This document shows positions 17,271-24,941 of a DNA stretch of 64,000 nucleotides, in pieces (position 1 is the stretch's first letter; each line of letters begins with the position of its first letter). The notes beneath the pieces are model-generated. The model was not told the origin of the DNA. It searched no databases and saw nothing but the letters and a program-made list of their open reading frames with translations. The position numbers and the translations under genes were made by a program. Origin of the DNA: Actinophytocola algeriensis (GTDB taxonomy: Bacteria; Actinomycetota; Actinomycetes; Mycobacteriales; Pseudonocardiaceae); NCBI RefSeq assembly GCF_014203735.1, contig NZ_JACHJQ010000001.1, positions 793,269-857,268 of the forward strand. The letters run 5' to 3'.

Positions 17271-17527
17271 TGCTGCTGACCCCGGATCTGCTGCCGACAT
17301 GGATGGATGCGTTGTCTGGTCTGGAAGTGCTGCTGGTGCGCGTTACGTGCCCGCTCGTGGTCGCAGAACAGCGGGAACGCGCCCGGCGCAACCCGAGCGG
17401 GCTCGCACGAGGCCACTACCGCATGGTTCATGACCACGGCACCACCTACGACATGACCGTCGACAGCACCACGGGAACGCCCGCCGAACTGGCCAGAGCT
17501 GTACTGCGCAGGCAACTCGTCCGATAG
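17258..17527 (+). pseudogene. 5'-truncated chloramphenicol 3-O-phosphotransferase-like gene
   Basis: The last 88 or so codons match the C-terminal half of the CPT family: DELLLTPDLLPTWMDAL, then GLEVLLVRVTCPLVVAEQRE, GLARGHYRMVHDHG and YDMTVDSTTGTPAELA. The P-loop and the catalytic Asp-containing N-terminal half are missing. The in-frame sequence to the left is simply antisense of the sulfotransferase fragment, so any longer protein would be an artefact. It is therefore a nonfunctional remnant. CPT-like genes are common in actinomycetes and need not confer resistance. Confidence 0.7.
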
Positions 17528-17875
17528 GACCTGCCGACGGATGATGTCGTTAGACTGACCGTGGCGCCTCCGTGAGCACGCGACTGCCGAATCCCACGCA
17601 CTCTCACGCCGCCGAGCGGTCGCCTGAAGATCCGGCGGAGCGCCAGGTGCAGACCAGTATTTCGTTTCACCCCAGCGCACGTTCACGCTGAAGCACCTGC
17701 TCTTGTTGTCGGGCTGTCGCAATTCCGACCACATAGCCCGCACGCGGGAGCGGGTGGAGCGGACTGTGGGAGCAAATGAGAGCCAAAGGAGTACGGATGC
17801 GGGACATACAAAGAAGGGTTAGCCGTGAGACCTGATGCATCGAAACCCGTGACTGTATATCTGCAGGAACTCACG
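17528..17875. other. Unassigned decayed sequence
   Basis: Between the CPT-like remnant and the XRE-like remnant, the longest open frames (for example leftward up to 17743) begin with polar, low-similarity sequence (CFSVNVRWGETKYWSA). They have no family signature that I recognise. Base use is less G/C-biased at third positions than in the flanking genes, fitting eroded or transferred DNA. No function is assigned. Confidence 0.45.
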
Positions 17876-18027
17876 CAGCGTGGCGGCCTCGCGCCACGAT
17901 CGGCGCGGGGCAGGTCCTTCAGGTGTGCTCGCTCCGCCTCGTCGAGTTGCAGGGCGTGGGCAAGGCCGTCGATCACGCTGTCGGAGACGCCGGTTGCGTT
18001 GTCCCGTCGAGGGTCTCCCTCATCTCA
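17876..18027 (-). pseudogene. Remnant of an XRE-family (MmyB-type) regulator
   Basis: Read leftward, the segment encodes DNATGVSDSVIDGLAHALQL, then DEAERAHLKDLPRAD. This is the junction between the helix-turn-helix and the MmyB-like ligand domain of the large actinomycete XRE regulator family. Both the N-terminal helix-turn-helix start and the roughly 180-residue C-terminal domain are missing. Flanking frames do not continue the family. It is a fossil rather than a functional gene. Confidence 0.65.
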
Positions 18028-18261
18028 CCGCGTCGGCTGAATCACACCCCATCAACACCTCGACTTCCACAGTGGACGTCCGATTGCGACTCCAATGTCG
18101 CTGCGAGCACAGATCGAACACAGGGTCACCGTGCTCGCACGGATGGTGCACAGTGGAGTACGGGCGAACTACGGGCAGCGCGGCGCGAGGAGCACCCCCT
18201 ACGATGTCCACGGCGCAGGGTCGCGCCCTGACCGGTCACGCCCTGATCAATGGGAGGACAC

Positions 18262-18813
18262 ATGACCGTCCGGCGGCCGAGCGAGCAGATGCCCGCTCTG
18301 GAACGCGCCAGGGCTCAGGCGGCGCAGGTCTTCGGGCCACAGACCGCCAAGCGGCTCGCCATGTTCCGCAACGGTGTCCTCTACGTCAATCCCGGTGGAT
18401 GGGCGCGGTTCCTGGCCTGGCTGGTCGACGTCGTCGTGTCGGTGCTCGTTATGGCGGTCGGTGTCTTCGTCGCGGTCGGCGTGGGCCTCGCGGCCGGCCT
18501 CGACAACAGGACGGCAGGCGGGATCGGGATCGCGACGCTGTTCCTGGCGCCGTTGCTGTACGGCGGGTTGTGCTTCCGCAACGGCCGCGCGCTCGGCGGG
18601 GTACTCACCGGCACCCAGGTCGTACGCATCAAGGACGGTGGCAGGATCGGCGGCTGGGCATCATGGGCGATGCTGGTTCGAGTCCTGTTTCCACTGCTGG
18701 CCATCGGCATGATCATCGGCGCGCTGGGCGGCGGTGGAACAGGCCCGGGTTCGGACAGGGTCAGTGTGGACCCCCATGCGATCCGCCAACTCCATGCCGT
18801 CGGCATCACATGA
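18262..18813 (+). CDS. RDD-family membrane protein
   Basis: A 183-residue protein with an RDD domain: WARFLAWLVDVVVSVLVMAV (the R-x-x-A-x-x-x-D hallmark of the family, here RFLAWLVD), then a LYGGLCFRNGRALGGVLTGTQ and VVRIKDGGRIGG loop and a last hydrophobic segment. About three transmembrane helices are predicted. GGGAGGA lies just before ATG 18262, which fixes the start; an upstream ATG contains that ribosome binding site. The gene overlaps the first of three small lipoprotein-like genes by four bases (ATGA), implying a four-gene unit. The role of RDD proteins is unknown; transport or sensing has been suggested. Confidence 0.85.
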   Translation: MTVRRPSEQMPALERARAQAAQVFGPQTAKRLAMFRNGVLYVNPGGWARFLAWLVDVVVSVLVMAVGVFVAVGVGLAAGLDNRTAGGIGIATLFLAPLLYGGLCFRNGRALGGVLTGTQVVRIKDGGRIGGWASWAMLVRVLFPLLAIGMIIGALGGGGTGPGSDRVSVDPHAIRQLHAVGIT

Positions 18814-19232
18814 CCCGGAGGCGACGTGTGGGCCTGTTGGCCTTGGTGATCGGCCTGGCGACGGTGGTTGTCGGCACCCTCGCGGCATGTGGTGGCGGTG
18901 CCGCGCGTGCGTGCGAGGAGGCGCTGACCGCCGCCGCGACCTCCGTGGACGGTGTGGTCGCGGCCGAGTTCACCTGCGAGCGGTCGTTCGGCAACCCGAG
19001 CCAGGAGGGGTCGGTCACGATCGCGGGCACCACCGAGACGGCGGTGGCCGCGGTGATGGAGGACGTGCTCCAGGCGTTCGCCGCCTCGTCAGAGCTGGGT
19101 GACGCGACCGTGGTGTACACCCGGTTCGCCAACGAGGACGGCACCATCTCGGTCCACGAGGGCCTGGCCGGGTTCAACGGGACGCCGTCGATCCGTGACC
19201 TCCGCGAGCACTACGGCATCACGCCCGGCTGA
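18810..19232 (+). CDS. Small lipoprotein, paralogue 1 of a tandem triplet
   Basis: A 140-residue protein. The signal peptide has RRRR, a hydrophobic core LLALVIGLATVVVGTL and lipobox LAAC, giving a lipid-anchored mature protein of about 113 residues beginning CGGGAARACEEAL. The mature part has an alternating alpha/beta pattern and ends in DLREHYGITPG, shared with paralogue 3. Conserved features across the triplet are the sequence V-x-x-A-E-F-x-C, an aromatic/Gly loop, NEDG-(S/T)-I and the G-I-(T/A)-P-G terminus. ATG overlaps the RDD stop. I do not recognise the family. It is likely exported and extracytoplasmic. Confidence 0.8.
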   Translation: MTRRRRVGLLALVIGLATVVVGTLAACGGGAARACEEALTAAATSVDGVVAAEFTCERSFGNPSQEGSVTIAGTTETAVAAVMEDVLQAFAASSELGDATVVYTRFANEDGTISVHEGLAGFNGTPSIRDLREHYGITPG

Positions 19233-19253
19233 GGAACGACCGAGTGCCGGGAT

Positions 19254-19733
19254 GTGCGTGGACGTCGACTGCAGGCTGTGATGGGCAGGAGATGGGCGCG
19301 CCTCAGGGGTCGGCTCGTGCGGAGGATGGCCGAGGCAGGGCCCGTCGGGGGCATACTCGCCGCGCTGCTCAGCTTGGGGAGAGCGCGGAACTGGGACTGT
19401 GAGGACGTGTTCCGGGAGACGGCGCTCGCCGTCGACGGTGTGGTGTCGGCCGAGTTCGACTGCAGCGACATGTTCGGTGGCGGCTGGCAGCGGGGCAAGG
19501 TGATCCTCCGGGCGTCGTCGCGTGAGGAGGCGGTGCGGGTGATGGACGCGCTGTTGCGGGCGTTCGCCGCCGAGCCGCGCCTCGAACCCCGGTGGTCGAC
19601 GCCGCAGGAATACCGGAACGAGGACGGGTCGATCGTCGTCGGAGCGGGGGCGGCCGGGTTCCCGGCGGTGCCGAGGATCCGTGAGGTACGCGCGCGCTAC
19701 GGCATCGCGCCAGGGGAAGGATTGACCGAGTGA
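19254..19733 (+). CDS. Paralogue 2 of the tandem triplet, with an altered N-terminus
   Basis: From about residue 45 on, this is close to paralogue 3: NWDCEDVFRETALAVDGVVS, AEFDCSDMFGGGWQRGKVIL, YRNEDGSIVVGAGAAGFPAV and RYGIAPG. The N-terminus (MGRRWARLRGRLVRRM then a weak AGPVGGILAALLSLG stretch) has no lipobox Cys. The protein is either a degenerate, non-lipidated copy or has a mis-evolved signal. The start is uncertain: GTG 19254 or ATG 19281. The 3' end overlaps the next gene by four bases (GTGA). Expression together with its neighbours is likely from the spacing. Confidence 0.65.
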   Translation: MRGRRLQAVMGRRWARLRGRLVRRMAEAGPVGGILAALLSLGRARNWDCEDVFRETALAVDGVVSAEFDCSDMFGGGWQRGKVILRASSREEAVRVMDALLRAFAAEPRLEPRWSTPQEYRNEDGSIVVGAGAAGFPAVPRIREVRARYGIAPGEGLTE

Positions 19734-20137
19734 CGCGGCGTGCGCGATGGTGGTTGTTGCCGGTGGTCGTAGCGGCGGTGCTGCCGGTCTCGGCGTGTTC
19801 GTCCAGTGCCGCCAGGTGCGAGGAAGCGTTCACCGCGGTGACGACGTCGGTGTCCGGTGTGGCCTCCGCGGAGTTCGACTGCAGCGACCAGTTCGGCGGC
19901 GGCTGGCAGCGTGGTCACGTGGTGGTCGAGGCAAGCACCGAGGACGAGGCCATCGCCGTGGTGGACGCGATTCTGCGGGCCTACGCCGCATCGCCCGACC
20001 TCGAGGACCGCTGGGCAACACCGCAGAAGTACTTGAACGAGGACGGGTCGATCATCGTCAGCGCGGGCGACGTCGGGTTCCCCGCCGTGCCGAACGTCGA
20101 CGAGGTGCGCGAGCACTACGGCATCACACCCGGCTGA
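19730..20137 (+). CDS. Small lipoprotein, paralogue 3 of a tandem triplet
   Basis: A 135-residue protein with an orthodox lipoprotein signal (TRRARWWLLPVVVAAVLPVSAC, lipobox VSAC) and mature part CSSSAARCEEAFTAV, EFDCSDQFGGGWQRGHVVV, KYLNEDGSIIVSAGDVGFPA and EHYGITPG. The GTG start follows GGGGAAGGA and overlaps the stop of paralogue 2. Two internal Cys (in ARCEE and EFDCSD) are conserved in paralogues 1 and 3 and could form a disulfide outside the membrane. Family and function are unknown. Confidence 0.8.
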   Translation: MTRRARWWLLPVVVAAVLPVSACSSSAARCEEAFTAVTTSVSGVASAEFDCSDQFGGGWQRGHVVVEASTEDEAIAVVDAILRAYAASPDLEDRWATPQKYLNEDGSIIVSAGDVGFPAVPNVDEVREHYGITPG

Positions 20138-20165
20138 CACCGCAGACAAGTTCTGGGTCACTGTC

Positions 20166-20761
20166 GGCTCCGCGTGAACGCGATGGCGTGGACGTGTGCG
20201 GCGACCAGAGTGCGGTGCGTCTCGGTGGAGCCGAACCCGGTGACACGCCGACCCGCGCCCATGCTGAGTGACGGGCGGGTGGAAGCACCGGTCACGCGCA
20301 GCGATCGTGACCTTCTCCGCATCGCGGACCCGGCGGGCGGAGTGCAGGGCGAGGCAGTCGCTCGGCACCACGTCCCACCCGGTTCCGGACATCACCATGA
20401 CCCCGGCACGGGTTGCTTCGTCGTCTTTGGACTCCGCCAGCGCAAAAGGTGGCGAACTCGGCGGTGGTGTCGAGGTAGTGAACTCCGCCCTCGATGCACG
20501 CGTCCATCAGCGGGTGCGCCGTGTTCCGGAACGGGTCGGCGACGTTGAGCAGGCAGTCGACATCCTTCAATGCCTCGCGCACCGCGTCGGCATCGTCGAC
20601 ATCGAACACGCGCGCCCCGACGCCCAGTGCATTGGCCAGTTCGCCGTGCGACCGTGGTCTCGTCCGGCCACCGTCGTGTCGAGGCCGATCTGCACGGCCC
20701 GTTCCGCGACGAGCCGGCCGGTGTACCCGGTCGCGCCGTAGATGAGGAGTCGTCCGTTCAC
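20166..20761 (-). pseudogene. Saccharopine dehydrogenase-like NAD(P)-binding protein, frameshifted and shortened
   Basis: Read leftward, three consecutive pieces in different frames reconstruct the family order. The Rossmann start is GRLLIYGATGYTGRLVAERA. It is followed by ALGVGARVFDVDDADAVREA, CLLNVADPFRNTAHPLMDAC and EGGVHYLDTTAEFATF, then ATRAGVMVMSGTGWDVVPSD and CLALHSARRVRDAEKVTIA. Beyond that the frame decays, and only about half of the normal 360-400 residues remain. At least two frameshifts and a C-terminal deletion make it nonfunctional. Full-length homologues are trans-acting enoyl reductase or saccharopine-reductase-like oxidoreductases. Confidence 0.7.
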
Positions 20762-20954
20762 TGCCGCGGGTTCTTTCCATTTCCAGGTGCCGTTCGAACG
20801 CTGGGAACCGACCAGGACGACTTCGGTCCGGAAAAGCAACGTCGGACAGTGTGATCCGACGGCCACCGGATCAGGTGGCGTCGGGCCGTTACCAGGACCG
20901 GAACCGTCCGGATTCACGGCTACCGTGGGACACGATCTTCGAGAGGAGCTTGCG

Positions 20955-21317
20955 ATGACTGGTCAAGAAGGGCATGACGACGCCGGTCTCACCGACGCGG
21001 AGGCACGGGCGCGGCAGGTGCGCGGTCTCTACGAACAACTCGAGCGGCACCTGCTGGGCAGGACGTGGACGCTGCCGGAACTTGCGGTGGGCTTCACCAA
21101 CGACGCGGCCCATGTCGGCCGCCTGGTGCTCGCGGCCGAGCGCACGTGGGACATCGACGGCGATGTGAATGCCGAGCTGCGCCACAAGCTCGCCGAGTGC
21201 CTCTGGTGGGTCTTCGTGCTCGCCGACCGTCTCGGCGTCGACCTGCCAGAGGCTTACGCATCCACAATGGACCGCATCCGCGGTGGACTCGAGCAGTCCG
21301 TCCGGCGCATGACCTAG
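20955..21317 (+). CDS. MazG-like nucleotide pyrophosphohydrolase-family protein
   Basis: A 120-residue all-alpha protein resembling short MazG-like proteins. A central helix reads ELAVGFTNDAAHVGRLVLAA and a later one ELRHKLAECLWWVFVLADRLG. The E-x-x-E...E-x-x-D metal ligands of active MazG are represented by E in HKLAEC and D in VLADRLG, while the first E-x-x-E pair is weak, so catalytic activity is uncertain. GAGAGGAG lies seven bases before ATG 20955. It is convergent with, and overlaps by four bases, the GyrI-like gene. If active it would hydrolyse (d)NTPs in housekeeping. Confidence 0.7.
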   Translation: MTGQEGHDDAGLTDAEARARQVRGLYEQLERHLLGRTWTLPELAVGFTNDAAHVGRLVLAAERTWDIDGDVNAELRHKLAECLWWVFVLADRLGVDLPEAYASTMDRIRGGLEQSVRRMT

Positions 21318-21919
21318 GGGGCAACGGGGTCACGCAGGATCGTGCGCAGGTGCTCCTGTGGGGTGGTGGCGGTGAACGGGTCCAGGTGGATCTCGTGGTG
21401 CGCGCCGACGCGGCGCAGGCCGCGAGCCGATGCGAAGGCGCCGAGCCGCGCGAGTGTGCCGAACTCCTCCGCGAAAGGCCCGTGGTGCATGACCTGCACG
21501 ACCAGTCGTTCGGGCAGGGTGAAGAGCGTCAGGTCGTCGTCGGCCGGGGAGACGGTACGGCGTGCGGACGCGAGGTCCTCGGCGGTGGTGTCGTCGCTGA
21601 CCTGTGCCAGCACGCGGTACTCGAGCATGTCGATGGGATTGACGCTGTAGAAGTCGGCGATCTCGACGGAGGCGGCGTCCGCGGGGTACCGGTAGAGGAT
21701 TTCGACGACGTCCGCGGTGTCATCCGGCCGCAGGGCGGGCGGGAGAGCGGCGGCGGTCGCCGCGACGAGCACCTTCTTGCGGTAGAAGCTGTCGGTACCT
21801 GGACGTCCGCGTCCGGTGGTGGAGATGAACGTGGTGCGTGGGGCCCAGACGAGCTCCGGCGTGTCGGCGGCGTGCGGGTGCGCGGTCGCCGAAGCGGCTG
21901 TGCTGTCAGTGGTGTTCAT
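21314..21919 (-). CDS. GyrI-like (SbmC-fold) small-molecule-binding protein
   Basis: A 201-residue protein of the GyrI-like superfamily. The strands and helices are SFYRKKVLVAATAAALPPAL, SVEIADFYSVNPIDMLEYRV, FTLPERLVVQVMHHGPFAEE and HHEIHLDPFTATTPQEHLRT. The last motif, with its dispersed acidic and aromatic residues, is typical of the SHS2-duplication ligand pocket. Stand-alone members bind or hydrolyse lipophilic compounds. It lies 30 bases downstream of an SDR gene and probably forms an operon with it, controlled by the divergent WYL regulator. The ligand is unknown. Confidence 0.8.
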   Translation of the reverse strand: MNTTDSTAASATAHPHAADTPELVWAPRTTFISTTGRGRPGTDSFYRKKVLVAATAAALPPALRPDDTADVVEILYRYPADAASVEIADFYSVNPIDMLEYRVLAQVSDDTTAEDLASARRTVSPADDDLTLFTLPERLVVQVMHHGPFAEEFGTLARLGAFASARGLRRVGAHHEIHLDPFTATTPQEHLRTILRDPVAP

Positions 21920-21949
21920 GGGTTCTCCTGAGTTGTAGGTCTGATCCGG

Positions 21950-22699
21950 TCAGTGTCTGCGGCTCTCGCCGCCGTCGACGACGAGTTCGGCTCCGGTGAC
22001 GAAGCCGTTGGTGGCCAGGAAGAGCGCGGCTTCGGCGGCTTCGACGGCCTGTCCGAGCCGCCCGAGAGGTACCCCCTCGGCGAGCCGGGCCCGCAGCAGG
22101 ATGCGAGCGGCCTCGTCGTCACCGGCGTCGGCGAGGATCCCGGGTGTTTCGATGTAACCGGGGGCAAGGGTGTTGACGCGAATACCGCGCGGGGCCAGTT
22201 CGTTGGCCCAGACCCGGCCCAGGGCGTGCACAGCCGCTTTCGACGCCCCGTACACGCCGAAGGACGGCGTGCCGGTGAACGCGGCGGTGGACCCGTTCAG
22301 GATGATCGAGGAGCCCTCGTGGAGCAGGGGCAGAGCCTTCTGCACGGTGAGGACGACGCCGCGCACGTTGGTCCGGAAGATCTGGTCGAGGTGCTGCTCG
22401 GTCACGTCCTCCAGCGGAGCGAAAGACCCGCCACCCGCGTTGGCGAACAGGACGTCGATTTGGTCTCCGGAGGCGGTGATCGTGTCCATGAGCCGAGCGA
22501 TGTCGGCCGGTTCGGCGATGTCGGCGCGCACGGGCGTCGCCCGCTCTCCGATCTGCTCCGCCGCCGCGGCCAACTCCGGCGCGCGCCGGCCCGTCAGGTA
22601 GACGTGCGCCCCTTCCTCGGCGAACCGCCGGGCGGTGGCGAGCCCGATGCCTGAGCTGCCGCCGGTGACCAGCGCGGTCGTGCCGTCGAGTTGACCCAT
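21950..22699 (-). CDS. SDR-family NAD(P)-dependent oxidoreductase
   Basis: A complete 249-residue classical short-chain dehydrogenase: cofactor motif TGGSSGIGLA (residues 12-21), NAG in FANAGGGSF, catalytic Ser in ILNGSTAAFTG and YGASKAA carrying the catalytic Tyr-x-x-x-Lys, then the C-terminal loop LAPGYIETPG. It is likely an alcohol or ketone oxidoreductase of unknown substrate. It is divergent from the WYL-domain regulator, 109 bases apart, which suggests regulation by it, and is followed by the GyrI-like gene. Confidence 0.92.
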   Translation of the reverse strand: MGQLDGTTALVTGGSSGIGLATARRFAEEGAHVYLTGRRAPELAAAAEQIGERATPVRADIAEPADIARLMDTITASGDQIDVLFANAGGGSFAPLEDVTEQHLDQIFRTNVRGVVLTVQKALPLLHEGSSIILNGSTAAFTGTPSFGVYGASKAAVHALGRVWANELAPRGIRVNTLAPGYIETPGILADAGDDEAARILLRARLAEGVPLGRLGQAVEAAEAALFLATNGFVTGAELVVDGGESRRH

Positions 22700-22808
22700 G
22701 TGCTGTGTACCTCCGTGCCGAACGTCGAGGTGCCGTGTTGCGCCTCGTCTGCGACGGTACGAGGAGTTGCGGACAGGTTCGGCCCGGAATTCGCGCTATC
22801 CTCGTGGT

Positions 22809-23801
22809 GTGCTCAGCGCCTCACATCGCCTCTTGCGGTTGCTCACGGTGCTGTCGACACGTCCGGAATGGACCGCGGCCGAGCTCGCCGAGCGTCTCGG
22901 AATCCATGAGCGGACAGTGCGCAGGGACATCGCGAAGCTGCGGGAGCTGGGCTACGGCATCGACGCGGCGACCGGGCCGCACGGCGGGTACCGGCTGGGC
23001 CAGGGCACGCAGATGCCGCCCTTGAGCCTCGACGACGACGAGGCCTTGGCAACGGCGATCGCGCTGCGTCAGCTGGCCTGGCGCGGTCCTGACGGTGAAG
23101 GCCACGCCGCACTCGGCGCGTTGGTGAAGCTTCAGCGGTCCTTGCCGCGGCGGGTGGCTGATTCCCTGCGCAGTTTCGATGCCGTGGTCGCCGAGGCCGG
23201 CGATGCACCGGAGGCCACGGCATGGGGGCAGGTGGATCCCGTGGTCCTGGCAGGGCTCGCGGGCGCCTGCCGGGCGCGTGAACGCGTCCGTCTGTCCTAT
23301 CGCGACAGGCGGGGCAGCGGCAGCGAACGTGAGCTGGAGCCACGCCAGGTGGTCCGCACGGCTCACCGCTGGTACCTCGTCGCCTGGGACCTCACCCGCG
23401 GCGACTGGCGCGTGTTCCGTGCCGACCGGATCCGCGACGTCACCGTCACCGGCCGGGCAGATCCACGGCGACCGGAGGTCGACGCGGCCGCGATGGTCGA
23501 GGCGGCGATCACCAGCACCCCCTACGAGGTCCATGCCGATGTGGAGATCCCCCGTTCCCTGACCGCGGTAAGCGCGCTCATCCCGGCCACGGTGGCCCGG
23601 CACCGCGCCAACGGCCCCGACCGCACCATCACCCGGCTCGGCGGGCCCAGCACACAGTGGATCGCCGACTACCTCCTCCAGCTCGGCGTGCCATTCCGGG
23701 TCGTCGCACCCGACGAGGTGCGGCGGCTCGTCGTCGACCGCCTCCAGCAACTGCTCGCCCTGCAGCAGAACGGACCCGACCCCACAGTGGACGGGTTCTA
23801 G
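22809..23801 (+). CDS. YafY/HTH_11-WYL transcriptional regulator
   Basis: A 330-residue protein. An N-terminal winged helix-turn-helix (RLLRLLTVLSTRPEWTAAEL, then LGIHERTVRRDIAKLRELGY) is followed by a WYL domain (about 165-235, VRLSYRDRRGSGSERELEP and HRWYLVAWDLTRGDWRVFRA) and a C-terminal WCX extension. WYL proteins bind nucleic acid or small ligands and act as regulators. The start is GTG 22809. Divergent arrangement with the SDR/GyrI pair makes those its probable targets. The length is normal. Confidence 0.9.
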   Translation: MLSASHRLLRLLTVLSTRPEWTAAELAERLGIHERTVRRDIAKLRELGYGIDAATGPHGGYRLGQGTQMPPLSLDDDEALATAIALRQLAWRGPDGEGHAALGALVKLQRSLPRRVADSLRSFDAVVAEAGDAPEATAWGQVDPVVLAGLAGACRARERVRLSYRDRRGSGSERELEPRQVVRTAHRWYLVAWDLTRGDWRVFRADRIRDVTVTGRADPRRPEVDAAAMVEAAITSTPYEVHADVEIPRSLTAVSALIPATVARHRANGPDRTITRLGGPSTQWIADYLLQLGVPFRVVAPDEVRRLVVDRLQQLLALQQNGPDPTVDGF

Positions 23802-24011
23802 CGGTTGTCTGCCAGGATCAGATCGGCCACGGCGGCCAGGTCCGGGCCGACGATGTCCTGGTGGTCGCCGACTGGGCTCGGCACCGTTCCGGGTGCTGTG
23901 GTCGGACGCAGTTCGCGAGGCGGTCCACCGACGGCCGGTGGCGCTGGCCGAGCACAACCCGTTCGCCACCCCTGAGGCACCCGGCCGCGCCGCTCCGGAC
24001 CGCCCGGGACG
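23802..24011 (-). pseudogene. Short unidentified C-terminal remnant
   Basis: A leftward frame ending with PSPVGDHQDIVGPDLAAVAD and then LILADNR looks like the tail of an alpha/beta-hydrolase-type or similar enzyme (compare a V-G-D-H-D catalytic-Asp loop). No start or core domain is present. It is low-confidence debris at the right border of the WYL gene. Confidence 0.3.
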
Positions 24012-24235
24012 TCAACCCCGGAGGCCCGCCTCGTACTCGGCGACCGCGTCACGCAGGACATCGGCGACCGTTGTCGTCTTCAGCGACGCGCAGAGAGCCT
24101 GGGACACCTCGGCGTAGACCCTGCCCAGCACCGGCTGAATGCCGTAGCCGACGCTGGTCGCGATGCGCTGCGAGGTGGCGATCTCCTTGTCGGTGCCGCG
24201 CCGGTCGAACGCGATCCACGTCAGCACGTGGACGA
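24012..24235 (-). pseudogene. Rrf2-family regulator with internal deletion
   Basis: The leftward frame begins at the usual Rrf2 N-terminus region (HVLTWIAFDRRGTDKEIATS QRIATSV, shown in two parts). It then jumps directly to the C-terminal segment IQPVLGRVYAEVSQALCASL, KTTTVADVLRDAVAEYEAG. The wing and the hinge, roughly 45 residues, are missing, and the translation start is lost at the junction with the SDR fragment. It is a nonfunctional remnant. Confidence 0.6.
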
Positions 24236-24246
24236 GGAGACGTGCG

Positions 24247-24432
24247 ACGGGACAGCTCGACGCGAAGGTGGCACTCGTTACCGGAGGAACCGAGGGCATC
24301 GGCCTGGCGACCGCCCGGCGCTTGGCATCCGAGAGGGCGACGGTGTACGTAACCGGTCGCCGTCAGGACAAGGTGGCCGCCGCGGTCGTGGAAATCGCGG
24401 ACGACGTCACCGGGTTCACCGGCGACGGCCGA
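24247..24432 (+). pseudogene. N-terminal fragment of an SDR oxidoreductase
   Basis: The frame reads GQLDAKVALVTGGTEGIGLA, TARRLASERATVYVTGRRQD then KVAAAVVEIADDVTGFTGD, the Rossmann nucleotide-binding start of a classical SDR. After about 60 residues a frameshift leads to ADLGSLDRLF, and the rest of the enzyme (catalytic Ser, Tyr, Lys) is absent. It directly follows the truncated Rrf2 start in divergent orientation. That is a common native pairing, so the pair was probably once functional. Confidence 0.65.
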
Positions 24433-24461
24433 CCTCGGCAGCCTCGACCGCCTCTTTCGCC

Positions 24462-24650
24462 TTGACCGGGGAGCGCGAGAACCGGCTCGACGGACGCACC
24501 TGCGCCATCCGCGACCTGCTCATCCAGGCCCCACCCCCGGTCGTCGCCAGCATGCTCGGCTACCGCCCGGCCTGCGTTGGGGTCCTCGCGGCCGAGGCTG
24601 GCGCGACTTGGAAGCGTTACGCAGCAAGCGATCACACACCTCGAAGCTAG
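24462..24650 (+). mobile_element. C-terminal remnant of a tyrosine-recombinase-type integrase
   Basis: About 60 codons reading RLDGRTCAIRDLLIQAPPPV, VASMLGYRPACVGVLAAEAG and ATWKRYAASDH. These match the distinctive C-terminal tail (A-P-x-P-V-V-A-x-x-L-G-Y ... A-G-x-T-W-x-R-Y-A) of a group of actinomycete site-specific integrases. The tail is joined to the SDR fragment without an intervening gene, marking an excision or deletion scar of a mobile element. The catalytic core is absent. Confidence 0.6.
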
Positions 24651-24941
24651 AGACGACGGCTTTACGCCCGGGGGATCCCATGATCGGTGTTCCCGCCACG
24701 ACCGGCGGCTCATGGGTGCGGTGGGGTGCTCGAACCCAGCGTGGCCGCCGAATGACGAGCGATCACATTGGCTAGTCCTGTCTCAGTAGACCCCGCCGGC
24801 TGACGTGCCCGGTGCAGGTGACCTATCTGCCACGGTTCGGCTGCCCGAAAAGCGCTCTTCCCAGGCGTGCCTACGAAGAGCCGACAAATGGCGCGGGTCC
24901 TCCTCGCGAGGGGAAGACCCGCGCAGTGCGGATTGGTGTGC
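24651..24941. other. Intergenic stretch without a recognisable gene
   Basis: About 290 bases between the integrase remnant and the end of the sigma/anti-sigma pair. ORFs are short, lack ribosome binding sites and match no family I know. I see no clear inverted repeat that would serve as a terminator. Confidence 0.5.

Noticed and set aside
16733-17527. A 264-codon rightward ORF spanning the sulfotransferase region
   Set aside because: Its first two thirds are antisense of the sulfotransferase fragment; only the last part matches the CPT family.
17683-17976. A 97-codon leftward ORF as a real regulator gene
   Set aside because: Only its first 35 residues match the XRE/MmyB family; start and both functional domains are missing.
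23798-24061. Alpha/beta-hydrolase gene
   Set aside because: Only a tail-like GDH-x-D segment is present, with no nucleophile elbow or start; kept as low-confidence debris.
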